Shown here piece after piece: positions 26,978 to 36,112 of a stretch of DNA of 64,000 nucleotides. How positions within the stretch are numbered: the stretch's first letter is position 1; the number at the start of each line of letters is the position of its first letter. Both the position numbers and the translations under genes were made by a program. Location of the stretch: assembly GCA_016714045.1 (NCBI GenBank), contig JADJNY010000004.1:124001-188000 (forward strand). The letters run 5' to 3'. The notes under the pieces are model-generated. The model had not been told where the DNA came from. It searched no databases and worked only from the letters and a program-made list of their open reading frames with translations. The stretch comes from Planctomycetota bacterium (GTDB lineage Bacteria; Planctomycetota; UBA1135; GCA-002686595).

Positions 26978-28558
26978 TCACGACTCGAGCGCGAGCCCGC
27001 GCACGGTGACGAAGCCCCAGCGGTCGGTCGAATCGTCGCGGACCTCGAGCCGAAGGCGCTCGCCACGGTACGGCTCGAGCATCCAGCGGAGCTCCAATTC
27101 GCGGTCGTTCGTCCGCGGTCCGCGAGTCTCGCGCAGCACCTCGTCGCCTCGCATCAGGCGCACGCTCTCTGTGCCGCCCTTGACGAAGCCGCGCAGGAGC
27201 CGTGCGTCGCGCGGGACCGTGAACTCCTGGTGGAGCCGTCCGCGCACGGCGTCTCCCAGCGGCTTCACGTAGGTCGTGAGCTCCCACGCGCCGTCCGGGC
27301 GGCGAGCGAGCGCGAACGCGTCCCCCTCCGCCGTCCAGCGCTCGAGCGTGCCCGTCGCGAAGTCCGCGTTCGCGAGCGAGCTCCCCGCGCTGGGAGTGCG
27401 CACGCGCGGCGCGGTCCAGGCGCCACCGGGCCGGGTCAGCCGCGTGCGGAGCACGTGCACCTGGTACGGGTTCCAACTCGACAGCGTGTAGACGAGCTCG
27501 ACGCCGGCCTCCGTCTCGGATGACCAGCGCGGAACGAGGTACGGGCCGTACTCCCCGCCGAAGTCCTCTTCGCGCCCGGGTTCGGAGAGACCGTCGTCGA
27601 AGCCCGCGGCGCTCGTCTTCCGATGGAGGAAGTAGCCGTAGCCTCGGTCGCGCTCGGGATCGAAGATCACGAGCGGCGCGCTCCACGGCCCGCGCGGATC
27701 GCGCGCGGCATGGAGGACGATCCCGCGCGGATCAGCGCTGTTGTACGCGAGGAACCACGGACCGTCGGCGCCGACGCGGCGCACCGAGAGCTCTCCCGCC
27801 GAGTTCGTGGCGACGATCGGTTGCGCGTCCTCCTCCTTGCCGGGCGCGTCGAGCGCGGGCCAGTACCGCCACTTCGCGCGGTTCCCCACCTCGGACACGG
27901 GCACGCGCGCGAGGTAGATCGCGCTCTTGCGATACGTGCCGGTCCCGAAGATCCACAAATCGGCGCCGTCGCGCGCCACGCTCACGTTCAGGAACTTCGC
28001 GCTCGCGACGCTGTGGTCGAGCTCGAGCTCGGCGAACTCGAGCTTGCGCGTGTGCGCGAGGATCGAGTGCGAGTGGACGCCGCGCTGCGCGTCCCAACCG
28101 CCGTCGAAGAAGACGTACGTGCGATCGCCGACGGCGAACCCCTCGACCGGCACGTTCATCCCGCCGAGCTGCATCGACTTCGGCGCGAGCGGGAAGAAGC
28201 GCTTCCCGTCCCGCGTTAGCCACGTCAACGGCGCGGGCCCCTCGTCACCGAGCGGGCCGAGCCGCGCGAACGCGACGGAGTCGGCGTCCCAGTCCTTCCG
28301 ATCGAGCGTCCACGAATCGCCGAACAGGAACACGAGCCTGCCGCCGGCCTCGAAGCTGACGCCGAGGTCCGTCCCGGCCAGACCGACGCGCTCGCAGCCG
28401 GTGGTCAGGCGACCGACGTAGGTGGTCGAGTCGAGTTGGAAGCTGGGAGGAGCGCCGCGATCGGACGCCGGTTCCGTGCCCTGCGGCGCGCCGAACGCGC
28501 GGAGCCGCGGCAGGGGCGCGACGAATCCAAAGGCGAGGAGGAAGGCGAGCGCGGCCAT
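26978..28558 (-). CDS. Secreted DUF4185-type five-bladed propeller-like protein
   Basis: The 526-residue protein has a signal peptide (MAALAFLLAFGFVAPLPRL ... AFGAPQ). Residues 50-370 follow DUF4185 order: TDLGVSFEAGGRLVFLFGDSW near the N terminus, then blades with YVFFDGGWD, LWIFGTGTYRKSAIYLA, PWFLAYNSADPRGI and VELVYTLSSWNPYQVHVL. Many such domains resemble glycoside-hydrolase propellers and bind or cut sugars; the final 130 residues (ATGTLERWTAEGD ...) look like a carbohydrate-binding jelly-roll. No single catalytic residue can be assigned here. It is divergent from the ROK kinase gene. Confidence 0.75.
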   Translation of the reverse strand: MAALAFLLAFGFVAPLPRLRAFGAPQGTEPASDRGAPPSFQLDSTTYVGRLTTGCERVGLAGTDLGVSFEAGGRLVFLFGDSWTLDRKDWDADSVAFARLGPLGDEGPAPLTWLTRDGKRFFPLAPKSMQLGGMNVPVEGFAVGDRTYVFFDGGWDAQRGVHSHSILAHTRKLEFAELELDHSVASAKFLNVSVARDGADLWIFGTGTYRKSAIYLARVPVSEVGNRAKWRYWPALDAPGKEEDAQPIVATNSAGELSVRRVGADGPWFLAYNSADPRGIVLHAARDPRGPWSAPLVIFDPERDRGYGYFLHRKTSAAGFDDGLSEPGREEDFGGEYGPYLVPRWSSETEAGVELVYTLSSWNPYQVHVLRTRLTRPGGAWTAPRVRTPSAGSSLANADFATGTLERWTAEGDAFALARRPDGAWELTTYVKPLGDAVRGRLHQEFTVPRDARLLRGFVKGGTESVRLMRGDEVLRETRGPRTNDRELELRWMLEPYRGERLRLEVRDDSTDRWGFVTVRGLALES

Positions 28559-28806
28559 GGTTCCGGCCAGCTTAGCGCGACGAACCCCTCGGTCACCCGG
28601 ACTCGGTCGGCGCGCGCGTCCTCCGAGCGCCCCGCTCGCTGCTCCGCTGGAGCGGGCTCCACGCCCACTGCGCCCGGGTGCGCCCGCTCGGAGGACCCGT
28701 CGCAGAGGCGAGAGTCGCGCGCGCCGGACCGCGGGGCGGCGGAAAACCCCTCGACTCCGCGCTCCGGCGTTCCGATGCATGAACGGCCCGCATCCAAGCG
28801 CGACGC

Positions 28807-29790
28807 ATGCTCCCCATCCCCTCTCACCTGCGCGGCGGCATCGACCTCGGAGGCACGAAGATCCAGGCGGTCGTGCTCGACGCCGAACACCGCGTCCTGG
28901 GTGAGCATCGCTTGCCCACGCCGACCGAGCACGGCCCCGCCTCCGTCGTCACCGCGATGGCGAGCGCGCTCCGTGCGGCGGCCGGCGCGGCGAAGGTCGA
29001 CGTGCGCGCGCTGGCGGGCGTCGGCGTCGGCACGCCCGGCGCCGTCGATCCGCGCGCGGGCACCGTCGCCGGGGCGAAGAACCTCTCCGGCTTCGACGGG
29101 AACGTGCCGCTCGCCGCGCTGCTCGCGAAGGAGCTCGGCGCGCGCGTCGAGCTCGGCAACGACGTCGGCGTCGCGCTCGACGGCGAAGCGCAGCTCGGCG
29201 CGGGCAAGGACCTCGCGTCGTTCGTCGGCGTGTGGTGGGGCACGGGCATCGGCGGCGGCGTCGTGCTGAACGGACAGCGTTGGCTCGGCCGCAGCGCCGC
29301 GGGCGAGCTCGGACACATGGTCGTCAAGCTCGGCGGCGCCCGCTGTCCGTGCGGCCGACGCGGATGCGTCGAAGCGTACGCCGGCCGTCGCGCGATGGAG
29401 CTGCGCGCGCGCAAGCTCGCCGCAAGGGGCCGAGGCACGAAGCTCTTCACGATCATGGAGAAGAAGGGCCTCGAGCGTCTGACGAGCGGCGTCTTCGCGA
29501 AGGCGCTCGAGCAGGACGATCCGCTCGCGCACGCGCTCGTCGAGCGCGCGATCGCCGCGCTCGGCGCAGGTCTCGCTTCGGCCGTGAACCTGCTCGACGT
29601 CGAAGGCGTCGTCGTCGGGGGCGGACTCGGCACACGCCTCGGCGCGCCCTACGCCGCGAAGCTCGCCGATGCGATGCAGCCGCACCTCTTCGTGCCCTCG
29701 CGCCCGCCGCACGTCCGCGTCTCCCACCTCGGCGATCTCGCCGGAGCGATCGGAGCGAGCCTCCTCGTCACCCGCGCACGCCCCGACTGA
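28807..29790 (+). CDS. ROK family sugar kinase (glucokinase-like)
   Basis: The 327-residue protein has the N-terminal phosphate-binding motif GIDLGGTKIQAVVLD, the ROK ATP/sugar segment GVGTPGAVDPRAGTV, sugar-binding NDVGVALDGEAQLGAG and WWGTGIGGGVVLNG, then GELGHMVVKLGG followed by the ROK zinc motif CPCGRRGCVEAYA. It phosphorylates a hexose, most likely glucose, with ATP in the cytoplasm. No helix-turn-helix precedes the kinase, so it is an enzyme rather than a NagC-type repressor. It is transcribed alone, divergent from the DUF4185 gene. Confidence 0.9.
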   Translation: MLPIPSHLRGGIDLGGTKIQAVVLDAEHRVLGEHRLPTPTEHGPASVVTAMASALRAAAGAAKVDVRALAGVGVGTPGAVDPRAGTVAGAKNLSGFDGNVPLAALLAKELGARVELGNDVGVALDGEAQLGAGKDLASFVGVWWGTGIGGGVVLNGQRWLGRSAAGELGHMVVKLGGARCPCGRRGCVEAYAGRRAMELRARKLAARGRGTKLFTIMEKKGLERLTSGVFAKALEQDDPLAHALVERAIAALGAGLASAVNLLDVEGVVVGGGLGTRLGAPYAAKLADAMQPHLFVPSRPPHVRVSHLGDLAGAIGASLLVTRARPD

Positions 29791-29999
29791 GTCAGACCTT
29801 CGAGACGCTCGCGCACCGCACGCCCTCCGTTCCCGCCGCCACGATGCTGCGGAACCACTCTCACCGGAAGTGTCGTCGCACGGCGGCCGTCTCTCGTCAC
29901 CGCGCGCTCGTCGCTGCGCCACGACCCGCGAGCGACCTCACGCCGCCCGCCCCCAATCCCTACCGTGCACGGAAGCTCCGCGCACCGAGCGTCCCCGGC

Positions 30000-30024
30000 A
30001 GCCCGGTCGCGGCGTGACCGGGCT
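30000..30024 (+). terminator. Hairpin, candidate terminator
   Basis: A perfect 9-bp stem (AGCCCGGTC at 30000-30008 with GACCGGGCT at 30016-30024) and a 7-nt loop. It lies 210 bp after the ROK stop, with no U-tract. Confidence 0.4.
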
Positions 30025-30121
30025 CCCATCAGCCGCGGCCAATCGCTCCTGGCCAGCCGGCGCTACGTAAGCGGCACGCTCTTCCGTGCGCGGAACCTCC
30101 ATGAGTTCGCGCTTCCCCACC

Positions 30122-30150
30122 TTGGGCCTTTTCGGGGGTCCGAGTAGGCT
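30122..30150 (+). promoter_or_regulatory. Candidate sigma-70 promoter
   Basis: TTGGGC (30122-30127), a 17-bp spacer and TAGGCT (30145-30150), about 50 bp ahead of the di-haem oxidoreductase ATG. Pattern only. Confidence 0.25.
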
Positions 30151-30202
30151 CGCACGGTGCTCAGCCTCATTTGAAGACCGTCCTCTGCCGAGTTGTCTGC
30201 TC

Positions 30203-33058
30203 ATGTCCACGCCCCGCACCCTCCTTCGTTCCTCAACAGCTTTCGTCCTCTTGCTCACCGTCGCGTGCGGCGGCGGCAGCTCGAGCGACGGCCCGATCGC
30301 CGTCGGCGACGCGCCCGTCATCGGCACCCACCTCTCTCAGACCGCGATCGAGCAGCAGCAAGTCGAGCTCGGTGAGCTCCTCCTCGCCGGTCGCGAGCTC
30401 TTCCTCGCGAACTTCAACGAGCTCGACGGCGGCGGCCGCCCCGAAACGACGGGCACCGGTGTCGCGCGCGCGCGCCGCGAGTTCCCCGAGAACTTCAACC
30501 GCATCTCCGGCCCGGATGCGAACTCGTGCGCCGGTTGTCACAACAAACCGTTCGCGGGCGGCGGCGGCGACAACGTCGCGAACGTGTTCGTGCTCGGCCA
30601 GCGCTTCCCGTTCGTCAACTTCGACGGCGGCGAGGGCGACGGTTCGCAATCGCACTTCCTGAACGACGTCGCGAACGAGCGCAACACGCTCGGCATGTTC
30701 GGCGCGGGCTTCATCGAGCTCCTCGCGCGCGAGATCACGACCGACCTGCAGGCGATCCGCGCCGACGCGATCGCGCAGGCGGCGCTCGCGGGCACGGACG
30801 TCACACTGCCGCTCTCGAGCAAGGGCGTCGCGTACGGGACGATCACCGCGCACGCGGACGGATCGCTCGACACGAGCGGCGTCCTCGGCATCGACGCGGA
30901 CCTCGTCATCCGTCCCTTCCATCAAAAGGGCGTCGTCGTGTCGCTGCGCGAGTTCACGAACAACGCGATGAACCACCACCACGGCATGCAGTCGACGGAG
31001 CGCTTCGGCCTCGGCGACGACGCCGACAACGACGGTGTCGTGGACGAGCTCACGGCCGGCGACATCACCGCCGCGACGCTGTGGCAGGCGACGCTCCCCG
31101 CTCCGGGCCGCGTCCTCCCGAACTCGGGCACCGCGATCGCCGCCGCGAACCACGGCGAGCAGCTCTTCACCACGCTCGGCTGCGCGACCTGCCACGTGCC
31201 GGAGCTCGTGCTCGAGAGCCCGGTCTTCACCGAGCCGAACCCGTACAACCCCGCGGGCAACCTGCGGCTCGCCGACGTCGGCGTGGAAGTGTCCGTCGAC
31301 CTGACCGCCGAAGGTCCGGGTCCGCACCTGCCGCGCGAAGTCGACGGCTCCGTGATCGTGAAGGCGTACACGGACTTCAAGCGCCACGACATGGGCCCGG
31401 TCTGCGACAACGAGGCGCTCGTCCAAGGCGGCGTGCCGACCGAGTTCTTCCTCACGCGCAAGCTGTGGGGCACCGCGAACGAGCCGCCGTACATGCACCA
31501 CGGGCGCGCGCTGACGCTCAGCGAGGCGATCCTGATGCACGGCGGTGAAGCGCAGACGGCGCGCGACGATTTCGCGGCGCTCTCGTCCGACGACCAGAAC
31601 GACGTCGTCGAGTTCCTGAAGACGCTGCAGATCCTCCCGCGCGACGCGACGTCGAACGAGATCCTCGGCCCCGCGTCGGGCGTGATCGGCGACGAGCCGG
31701 CGGTGCTCGCGCACGTGGACCAGGCCGACGTCGACGCGGGCGCGTACTCCGCGGACGGGCTCTTCAACCTCGGCAAGGTGCTCTTCGACGCGAGCTTCAA
31801 CACGCTCGACGGCGCGGGCCGGCCCGAAACGACGGGCACCGGCGGCACGCGCCTCCCGCGCTCGATGCCCGAGAACTTCAACCGCATCTCGGGCCCGGAC
31901 GCCAACTCGTGCGCCGGTTGCCACAACATGCCGCGCTCGGGCGGCGGTGGGGACAACGTCGCGAACGTGTTCGTCCTCGGACAGCGCTTCCCGTTCGTCA
32001 ACTTCGACGCCTCGAGCGAGGGCGACAACAACGAGGCGCACTTCCTCGAGAACGTCGCGAACGAGCGCAACACGCTCGGCATGTTCGGCGCGGGCTTCAT
32101 CGAGCTGCTCGCGCGCGAGATGACGACGGAGCTGCAGGCGCTGCGCGACGACGCTTCGACGCAGGCGCAGGGCAGCGGCGACCCCGTCACCGTCCAGCTC
32201 GTCACGAAGGGCGTCAGCTTCGGCTCGCTGATCGCGAACGCGAACGGCTCGTTCGACACGACCGGAGTCGAGGGCGTGAACACCGACCTGATCGTGCGTC
32301 CCTTCCACCAGAAGGGCGTCGTCGTGTCGCTGCGCGAGTTCACGAACAACGCGATGAACCACCACCACGGCATCCAGACGGCCGAGCGCTTCGGCCTCGG
32401 CGTCGACTCCGACAACGACGGCCTGAGCGACGAGCTCACGCCGGGCGACGTCACGGCGGCGACGATCTACCAGGCGATGCTCGCGGTCCCCGGCCGCGTC
32501 CTGCCGTCGAACGCGCGCAAGCTCGCGTCCGTCGAGCTCGGTGAGGAGCTCTTCACGACGGTCGGCTGCGCGACGTGCCACGTGCCGACGCTGCGGCTCG
32601 AGAGCCCGATCTTCTCCGAGCCGAACCCGTTCAACCCCGTCGGCAACCTGCTCGTCACGGACGTGCCGCAGCCGTTCGAGCTCGACCTGACGACCGCGGG
32701 CGCGGGCCCGCACCTGTCGCGCGAGACGGACGGCTCCGTGCTCGTGCCGGCCTACACCGACCTGAAGCGCCACGACATGGGTCCGGAGCTCGACAACGAA
32801 GCGCTCGTGCAGGGCGGCGTGCCGACGAGCCAGTTCCTGACCAAGAAGCTGTGGGGCTTCGCGAGCGAGCCGCCCTACCTCCACAACGGCCGCGCGCTGA
32901 CGATCGACGAAGCGATCCGGAAGCACGGCGGCGAAGCGGAAGCGGTGCGCGACGCGTACCTCGCGCTCAGCGAAGCGCGCCGGAAGAGCATCGTCGACTT
33001 CTTGAAGACGCTGCAGACGCTGCCGGAGAACAGCCCGATCGAAGTGACCGAAGACTGA
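30203..33058 (+). CDS. Double-length di-haem oxidoreductase (peroxidase-like) lipoprotein
   Basis: The start at 30203 yields a lipoprotein leader (LLLTVACGGG). The 951-residue protein is two homologous copies of about 430 residues, joined at about nt 31650-31760. Each has a first haem site CAGCH in ISGPDANSCAGCHN, an active-site-like block FHQKGVVVSLREFTNNAMNHHHG, a second haem site CATCH in GCATCHVP, and a late YTDLKRHDMGP and GRALT block. This layout is that of the DHOR/di-haem peroxidase-like family (PF06537), normally one copy of 400-500 residues. Four haems are therefore predicted. The usual role is periplasmic electron transfer or H2O2/thiol oxidation; which applies is unknown. The terminator at 33095-33121 ends the transcript. 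Confidence 0.88.
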   Translation: MSTPRTLLRSSTAFVLLLTVACGGGSSSDGPIAVGDAPVIGTHLSQTAIEQQQVELGELLLAGRELFLANFNELDGGGRPETTGTGVARARREFPENFNRISGPDANSCAGCHNKPFAGGGGDNVANVFVLGQRFPFVNFDGGEGDGSQSHFLNDVANERNTLGMFGAGFIELLAREITTDLQAIRADAIAQAALAGTDVTLPLSSKGVAYGTITAHADGSLDTSGVLGIDADLVIRPFHQKGVVVSLREFTNNAMNHHHGMQSTERFGLGDDADNDGVVDELTAGDITAATLWQATLPAPGRVLPNSGTAIAAANHGEQLFTTLGCATCHVPELVLESPVFTEPNPYNPAGNLRLADVGVEVSVDLTAEGPGPHLPREVDGSVIVKAYTDFKRHDMGPVCDNEALVQGGVPTEFFLTRKLWGTANEPPYMHHGRALTLSEAILMHGGEAQTARDDFAALSSDDQNDVVEFLKTLQILPRDATSNEILGPASGVIGDEPAVLAHVDQADVDAGAYSADGLFNLGKVLFDASFNTLDGAGRPETTGTGGTRLPRSMPENFNRISGPDANSCAGCHNMPRSGGGGDNVANVFVLGQRFPFVNFDASSEGDNNEAHFLENVANERNTLGMFGAGFIELLAREMTTELQALRDDASTQAQGSGDPVTVQLVTKGVSFGSLIANANGSFDTTGVEGVNTDLIVRPFHQKGVVVSLREFTNNAMNHHHGIQTAERFGLGVDSDNDGLSDELTPGDVTAATIYQAMLAVPGRVLPSNARKLASVELGEELFTTVGCATCHVPTLRLESPIFSEPNPFNPVGNLLVTDVPQPFELDLTTAGAGPHLSRETDGSVLVPAYTDLKRHDMGPELDNEALVQGGVPTSQFLTKKLWGFASEPPYLHNGRALTIDEAIRKHGGEAEAVRDAYLALSEARRKSIVDFLKTLQTLPENSPIEVTED

Positions 33059-33094
33059 TTCGGTCGCCGACTCCGTCCGCTCTCGGACTCCCCC

Positions 33095-33121
33095 ACTCCG
33101 CCCGCCTCGCGCGGGCGGAGT
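33095..33121 (+). terminator. Intrinsic terminator after the di-haem gene
   Basis: A perfect 10-bp GC stem (33095-33104 with 33112-33121), a 7-nt loop, then CGTTTC. It lies 37 bp after the stop. Confidence 0.65.
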
Positions 33122-33237
33122 CGTTTCGACGCAGCGCTCGCCGTGCGGAGTTCGGAGATGGGGCTCCTGAATAACACCCCGGCCTCGTCCAGGCCGAATC
33201 ACACCCACCCCGACAGAACCACGCGGAGTCTGGAGCC

Positions 33238-35868
33238 ATGATGCTCGCACTCTGGTTCCCGCTGTTCGCCGCGCTGCAAGGTTCGTGGGCCCGCGGCCTC
33301 CACTTCCCCGGCCTCCATTCCAGTTTCCCGGAGCGGGCCGAGGTCGCGCTCGAGTACGACGATCACTCGGGAGAAGGCCCCGCGCTCTTCGTGGGCGGCC
33401 GCTTCGACGGGATCGGAACCGAGCTGACGTCGAACCTCGCGCGCTGGCACGGCGACCGTTGGTCGAGCCTCCCTGCCACTCCGAACGGCGTGGTGACTTG
33501 CCTGCAGCCATTCGACGACGGCCATGGCGAGGAACTCTTCGTCGGCGGAACCTTCACGAGCATTGGCGGGCTGCCCGTGCACTCCGTCGCCGCATGGAAC
33601 GGAGCGAGCTGGCGGGCCATCGGGGACTCGCTCGGTGAGGTCGTGTTCTTCCTCGTCCACGACGACGGCGGCGGTCCTGCGCTCTACGCGCTCAATCGTC
33701 AGCCAATCCCTGGTTTCGGGTCCTACGTTGCCCGGTGGGACGGGCAGAACTGGCAACCCGTGGGCTCGTCCTTTGGAATGGACGTGCGAGCCGCGTGGAG
33801 CGTGCCCGCGGGGTCGGGCCGCGAGCTCATCGTCGATTTCATCGCCCTGGGGCAGCATTTTGCTCGGTTCTTCGGCCGATGGAACGGGACGGACTGGGAG
33901 GCGGTCGACCTCCCTCCCGGAAACTGGAGCATTCGGCCCCCGAATCGAAACGAGACGGATTTCCTCGCCGTCGACGAAAGCTCTGGCGACGTCCAGACCT
34001 ACTCGAATGGCGCTTGGCATTCGCTCGGTAACCTCGGTGCCGGCATCAAGCATTTCGCGCGGATCGACGTCGGGACCGGGTCGGCACTCTACGCGTTGAA
34101 CGAGGACTGGCACTCGGATGGGTACGCGACGATCACGGCGTGGCTGCACGACGGCACGCAGTGGCAGCAGCTCTTCCAGCACGCGAACCTGCCGCCCTTG
34201 GGCCACGAGGACACGTTGCTGGCCGTCCGTCTGCGTAGAGGCCCGAACGACGTCGAGTTCATCGGCGGCGGCAGCTCCTTCTCGAGCTGGGGCTCCGCGG
34301 GTTCGAAGCTCGCGATGCTCGCGAGCGATGGCATGCACCGACCGGGAGTCGGTCAAGGCTTGTTCACGAGCGGTCTCCAAGGAACGGTCTTCGACTCCGG
34401 CAGCGGCCCCGCGCTCTATGTTCCGAGTAATGAAGTCACGCAGGCCGGCCAGTCCCTCTGGCGCATGAAGCGGCACGATGGGCGGGGTTGGACGACCGTC
34501 CCGGTGCTCGACGATCCGAACGTCCACTTCATGTGTTCGACCGTGTACCGCGATCCTCAGGGGACCGCGCTCTGGGTCGGCAGGCTCACGCCAAGTCACT
34601 CGCTCTTGCGCTTCGACGGGACGAACTGGAGCGAGCCGTTCGGCTCCGTGCAGGGTCCCGTCTCGGCGATCGGCGCGTTCGATCTCGGCTCTGGGCCCGA
34701 ACTTTGTGTCGCAGGAGCCGCCCCGCTCGTTGGGTCGCCCTCGACAGTGAGCAAATGGAACGGCACGTCGTGGACAGGACTGGGTCCAGCAGGCGGCGGA
34801 TACGTGGAACATCTCGCCGCGTTCGACGACGGCGGCGGCCCCGCGCTCTTCGCCGCGGGGGTCCTGTGGTTGGCGCCCCCGATCGCCGAGCCCATCGCGC
34901 GGTGGAATGGCACCAGTTGGAGCCGGCTCGGCTCCGTGCCGCTCGGCCAGCTCTACATTCGGGCGGTTCAAGTTCACGACGACGGCACGGGCGAGGCGCT
35001 CTACATCGCGGGCCAATTTCAATCGGTCGCAGGCGTGCCCGCGCAAGGCATCGCACGCTGGAACGGCACGAGCTGGAGCGGGCTCGGCGGAGCGTGCAAC
35101 GGCGCGGTCACCTCGCTCACCGTGTTCGACGACGGCACCGGGCCCGCGCTCTACGCAACCGGCTCGTTCACGCAGATCGGCGGCGGCGCCGCGAGCCATC
35201 TCGCGCGCTGGAACGGCACGTCGTGGAGCGAGTTCGGCGGCGGGTTGCACTCGATGCCGGGTCACGGAAGCTACGGCTCGAGCCTCGTCGTGTTCGACGA
35301 TCACCTGGGCGGCGGACCGACGCTCTGCGTCTTCGGCTGGTTCCAGCGCGCCGGCGACGTCGTCTCCGTGGGCTTCGCGCGCTGGGGCCGCGTCGTCGGC
35401 GCGCCGAGCTCGTTCTGCGACGGCAGCGGCGACACCACGATCACCCCGTGCCCGTGCAACAACCACGGAGCGCGCGGCCGCGGCTGTGCGAACTCCGCGA
35501 ACGCGCTCGGTGCGGCGCTCGGCACGACCGGCTCGAACCTCGACGACTCGCTCGTGCTCGTCGCCTCGGGCTTGCCCGGCGCGACGACGTGCGTGTTCCT
35601 GCAAGGCACGGAGAGCGGCGACGCGCCGTTCGGCGACGGCGTCTTGTGCCTCGGCGGCGCGATCGTCCGCGTCGCGCTGCGCAGTGCGTCCGCCGGCGTG
35701 TGCACGCTGCCGAACGCGAGCGACACGCTGACGCTCGCGCAGATGGGCGGCGTGCAGGTCGGCAGCGGCGCGATTCGCCGGTACCAGACCTACTACCGCA
35801 ACGGCGCCGCGAGCTTCTGCCCGCCCGCGTCGTTCAACGCGACGAATGGTGTCGAGGTCGGGTGGTAG
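33238..35868 (+). CDS. Large secreted propeller-like repeat protein, paralogue 1
   Basis: The 876-residue protein starts at an ATG with GGAG 5 nt before it and has a signal sequence (MLALWFPLFAALQGSWA). The body is made of about fourteen to sixteen blades with the pattern FDDG-x-GPALY-x-GG-F ... ARWNG-x-W-x-LG, spaced about 50 residues apart. This kelch/NHL-like signature is common in large exported proteins of planctomycetes. The last 130 residues form a separate domain with paired Cys (CDGSGDTTITPCPCNNHG ... GCANSANALG ... TTCVFLQG ... SFCPPASFNATNG) that probably acts as a sorting or surface-anchoring module. The ligand is unknown. Its first 80 and last 270 residues are almost identical to the next gene. 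Confidence 0.8.
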   Translation: MMLALWFPLFAALQGSWARGLHFPGLHSSFPERAEVALEYDDHSGEGPALFVGGRFDGIGTELTSNLARWHGDRWSSLPATPNGVVTCLQPFDDGHGEELFVGGTFTSIGGLPVHSVAAWNGASWRAIGDSLGEVVFFLVHDDGGGPALYALNRQPIPGFGSYVARWDGQNWQPVGSSFGMDVRAAWSVPAGSGRELIVDFIALGQHFARFFGRWNGTDWEAVDLPPGNWSIRPPNRNETDFLAVDESSGDVQTYSNGAWHSLGNLGAGIKHFARIDVGTGSALYALNEDWHSDGYATITAWLHDGTQWQQLFQHANLPPLGHEDTLLAVRLRRGPNDVEFIGGGSSFSSWGSAGSKLAMLASDGMHRPGVGQGLFTSGLQGTVFDSGSGPALYVPSNEVTQAGQSLWRMKRHDGRGWTTVPVLDDPNVHFMCSTVYRDPQGTALWVGRLTPSHSLLRFDGTNWSEPFGSVQGPVSAIGAFDLGSGPELCVAGAAPLVGSPSTVSKWNGTSWTGLGPAGGGYVEHLAAFDDGGGPALFAAGVLWLAPPIAEPIARWNGTSWSRLGSVPLGQLYIRAVQVHDDGTGEALYIAGQFQSVAGVPAQGIARWNGTSWSGLGGACNGAVTSLTVFDDGTGPALYATGSFTQIGGGAASHLARWNGTSWSEFGGGLHSMPGHGSYGSSLVVFDDHLGGGPTLCVFGWFQRAGDVVSVGFARWGRVVGAPSSFCDGSGDTTITPCPCNNHGARGRGCANSANALGAALGTTGSNLDDSLVLVASGLPGATTCVFLQGTESGDAPFGDGVLCLGGAIVRVALRSASAGVCTLPNASDTLTLAQMGGVQVGSGAIRRYQTYYRNGAASFCPPASFNATNGVEVGW

Positions 35869-36112
35869 CGCGACTCAGCGAGCACGCTCGACTCCGCACT
35901 CCGCTCCAGTTCGATGGACTCCACGAACGGACCGGGAGGTCCTGTCTCCCGACCGCGCCAACGCACTGGGCCTAGTCCGCTCCTGGGAACGCGTGCTGGG
36001 ACGCTCGACTGCGCTTCGGCCGTCGAGGTGATGCGTCGATCGATCAAGAACCAGGAGCGCGCCTCCGCGCGCGACGGTCTCGCCTTCGTCCCCTCCGCAT
36101 GGAGCTCTTACC

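Larger units (their letters stand above)
29791..30202. other. 412-bp intergenic region
   Basis: No credible gene is present. It holds a strong hairpin at 30000-30024 (likely ROK terminator) and a sigma-70-like promoter at 30122-30150 ahead of the di-haem oxidoreductase gene. Confidence 0.5.

Noticed and set aside
29232..30070. Small plus- and minus-strand frames after the ROK gene
   Set aside because: No start context, no domains, and they overlap the hairpin; treated as non-coding.
30233..33511. A 1092-codon open frame on the minus strand
   Set aside because: Exact antisense of the duplicated di-haem gene; its repeated look only mirrors the two copies on the other strand.
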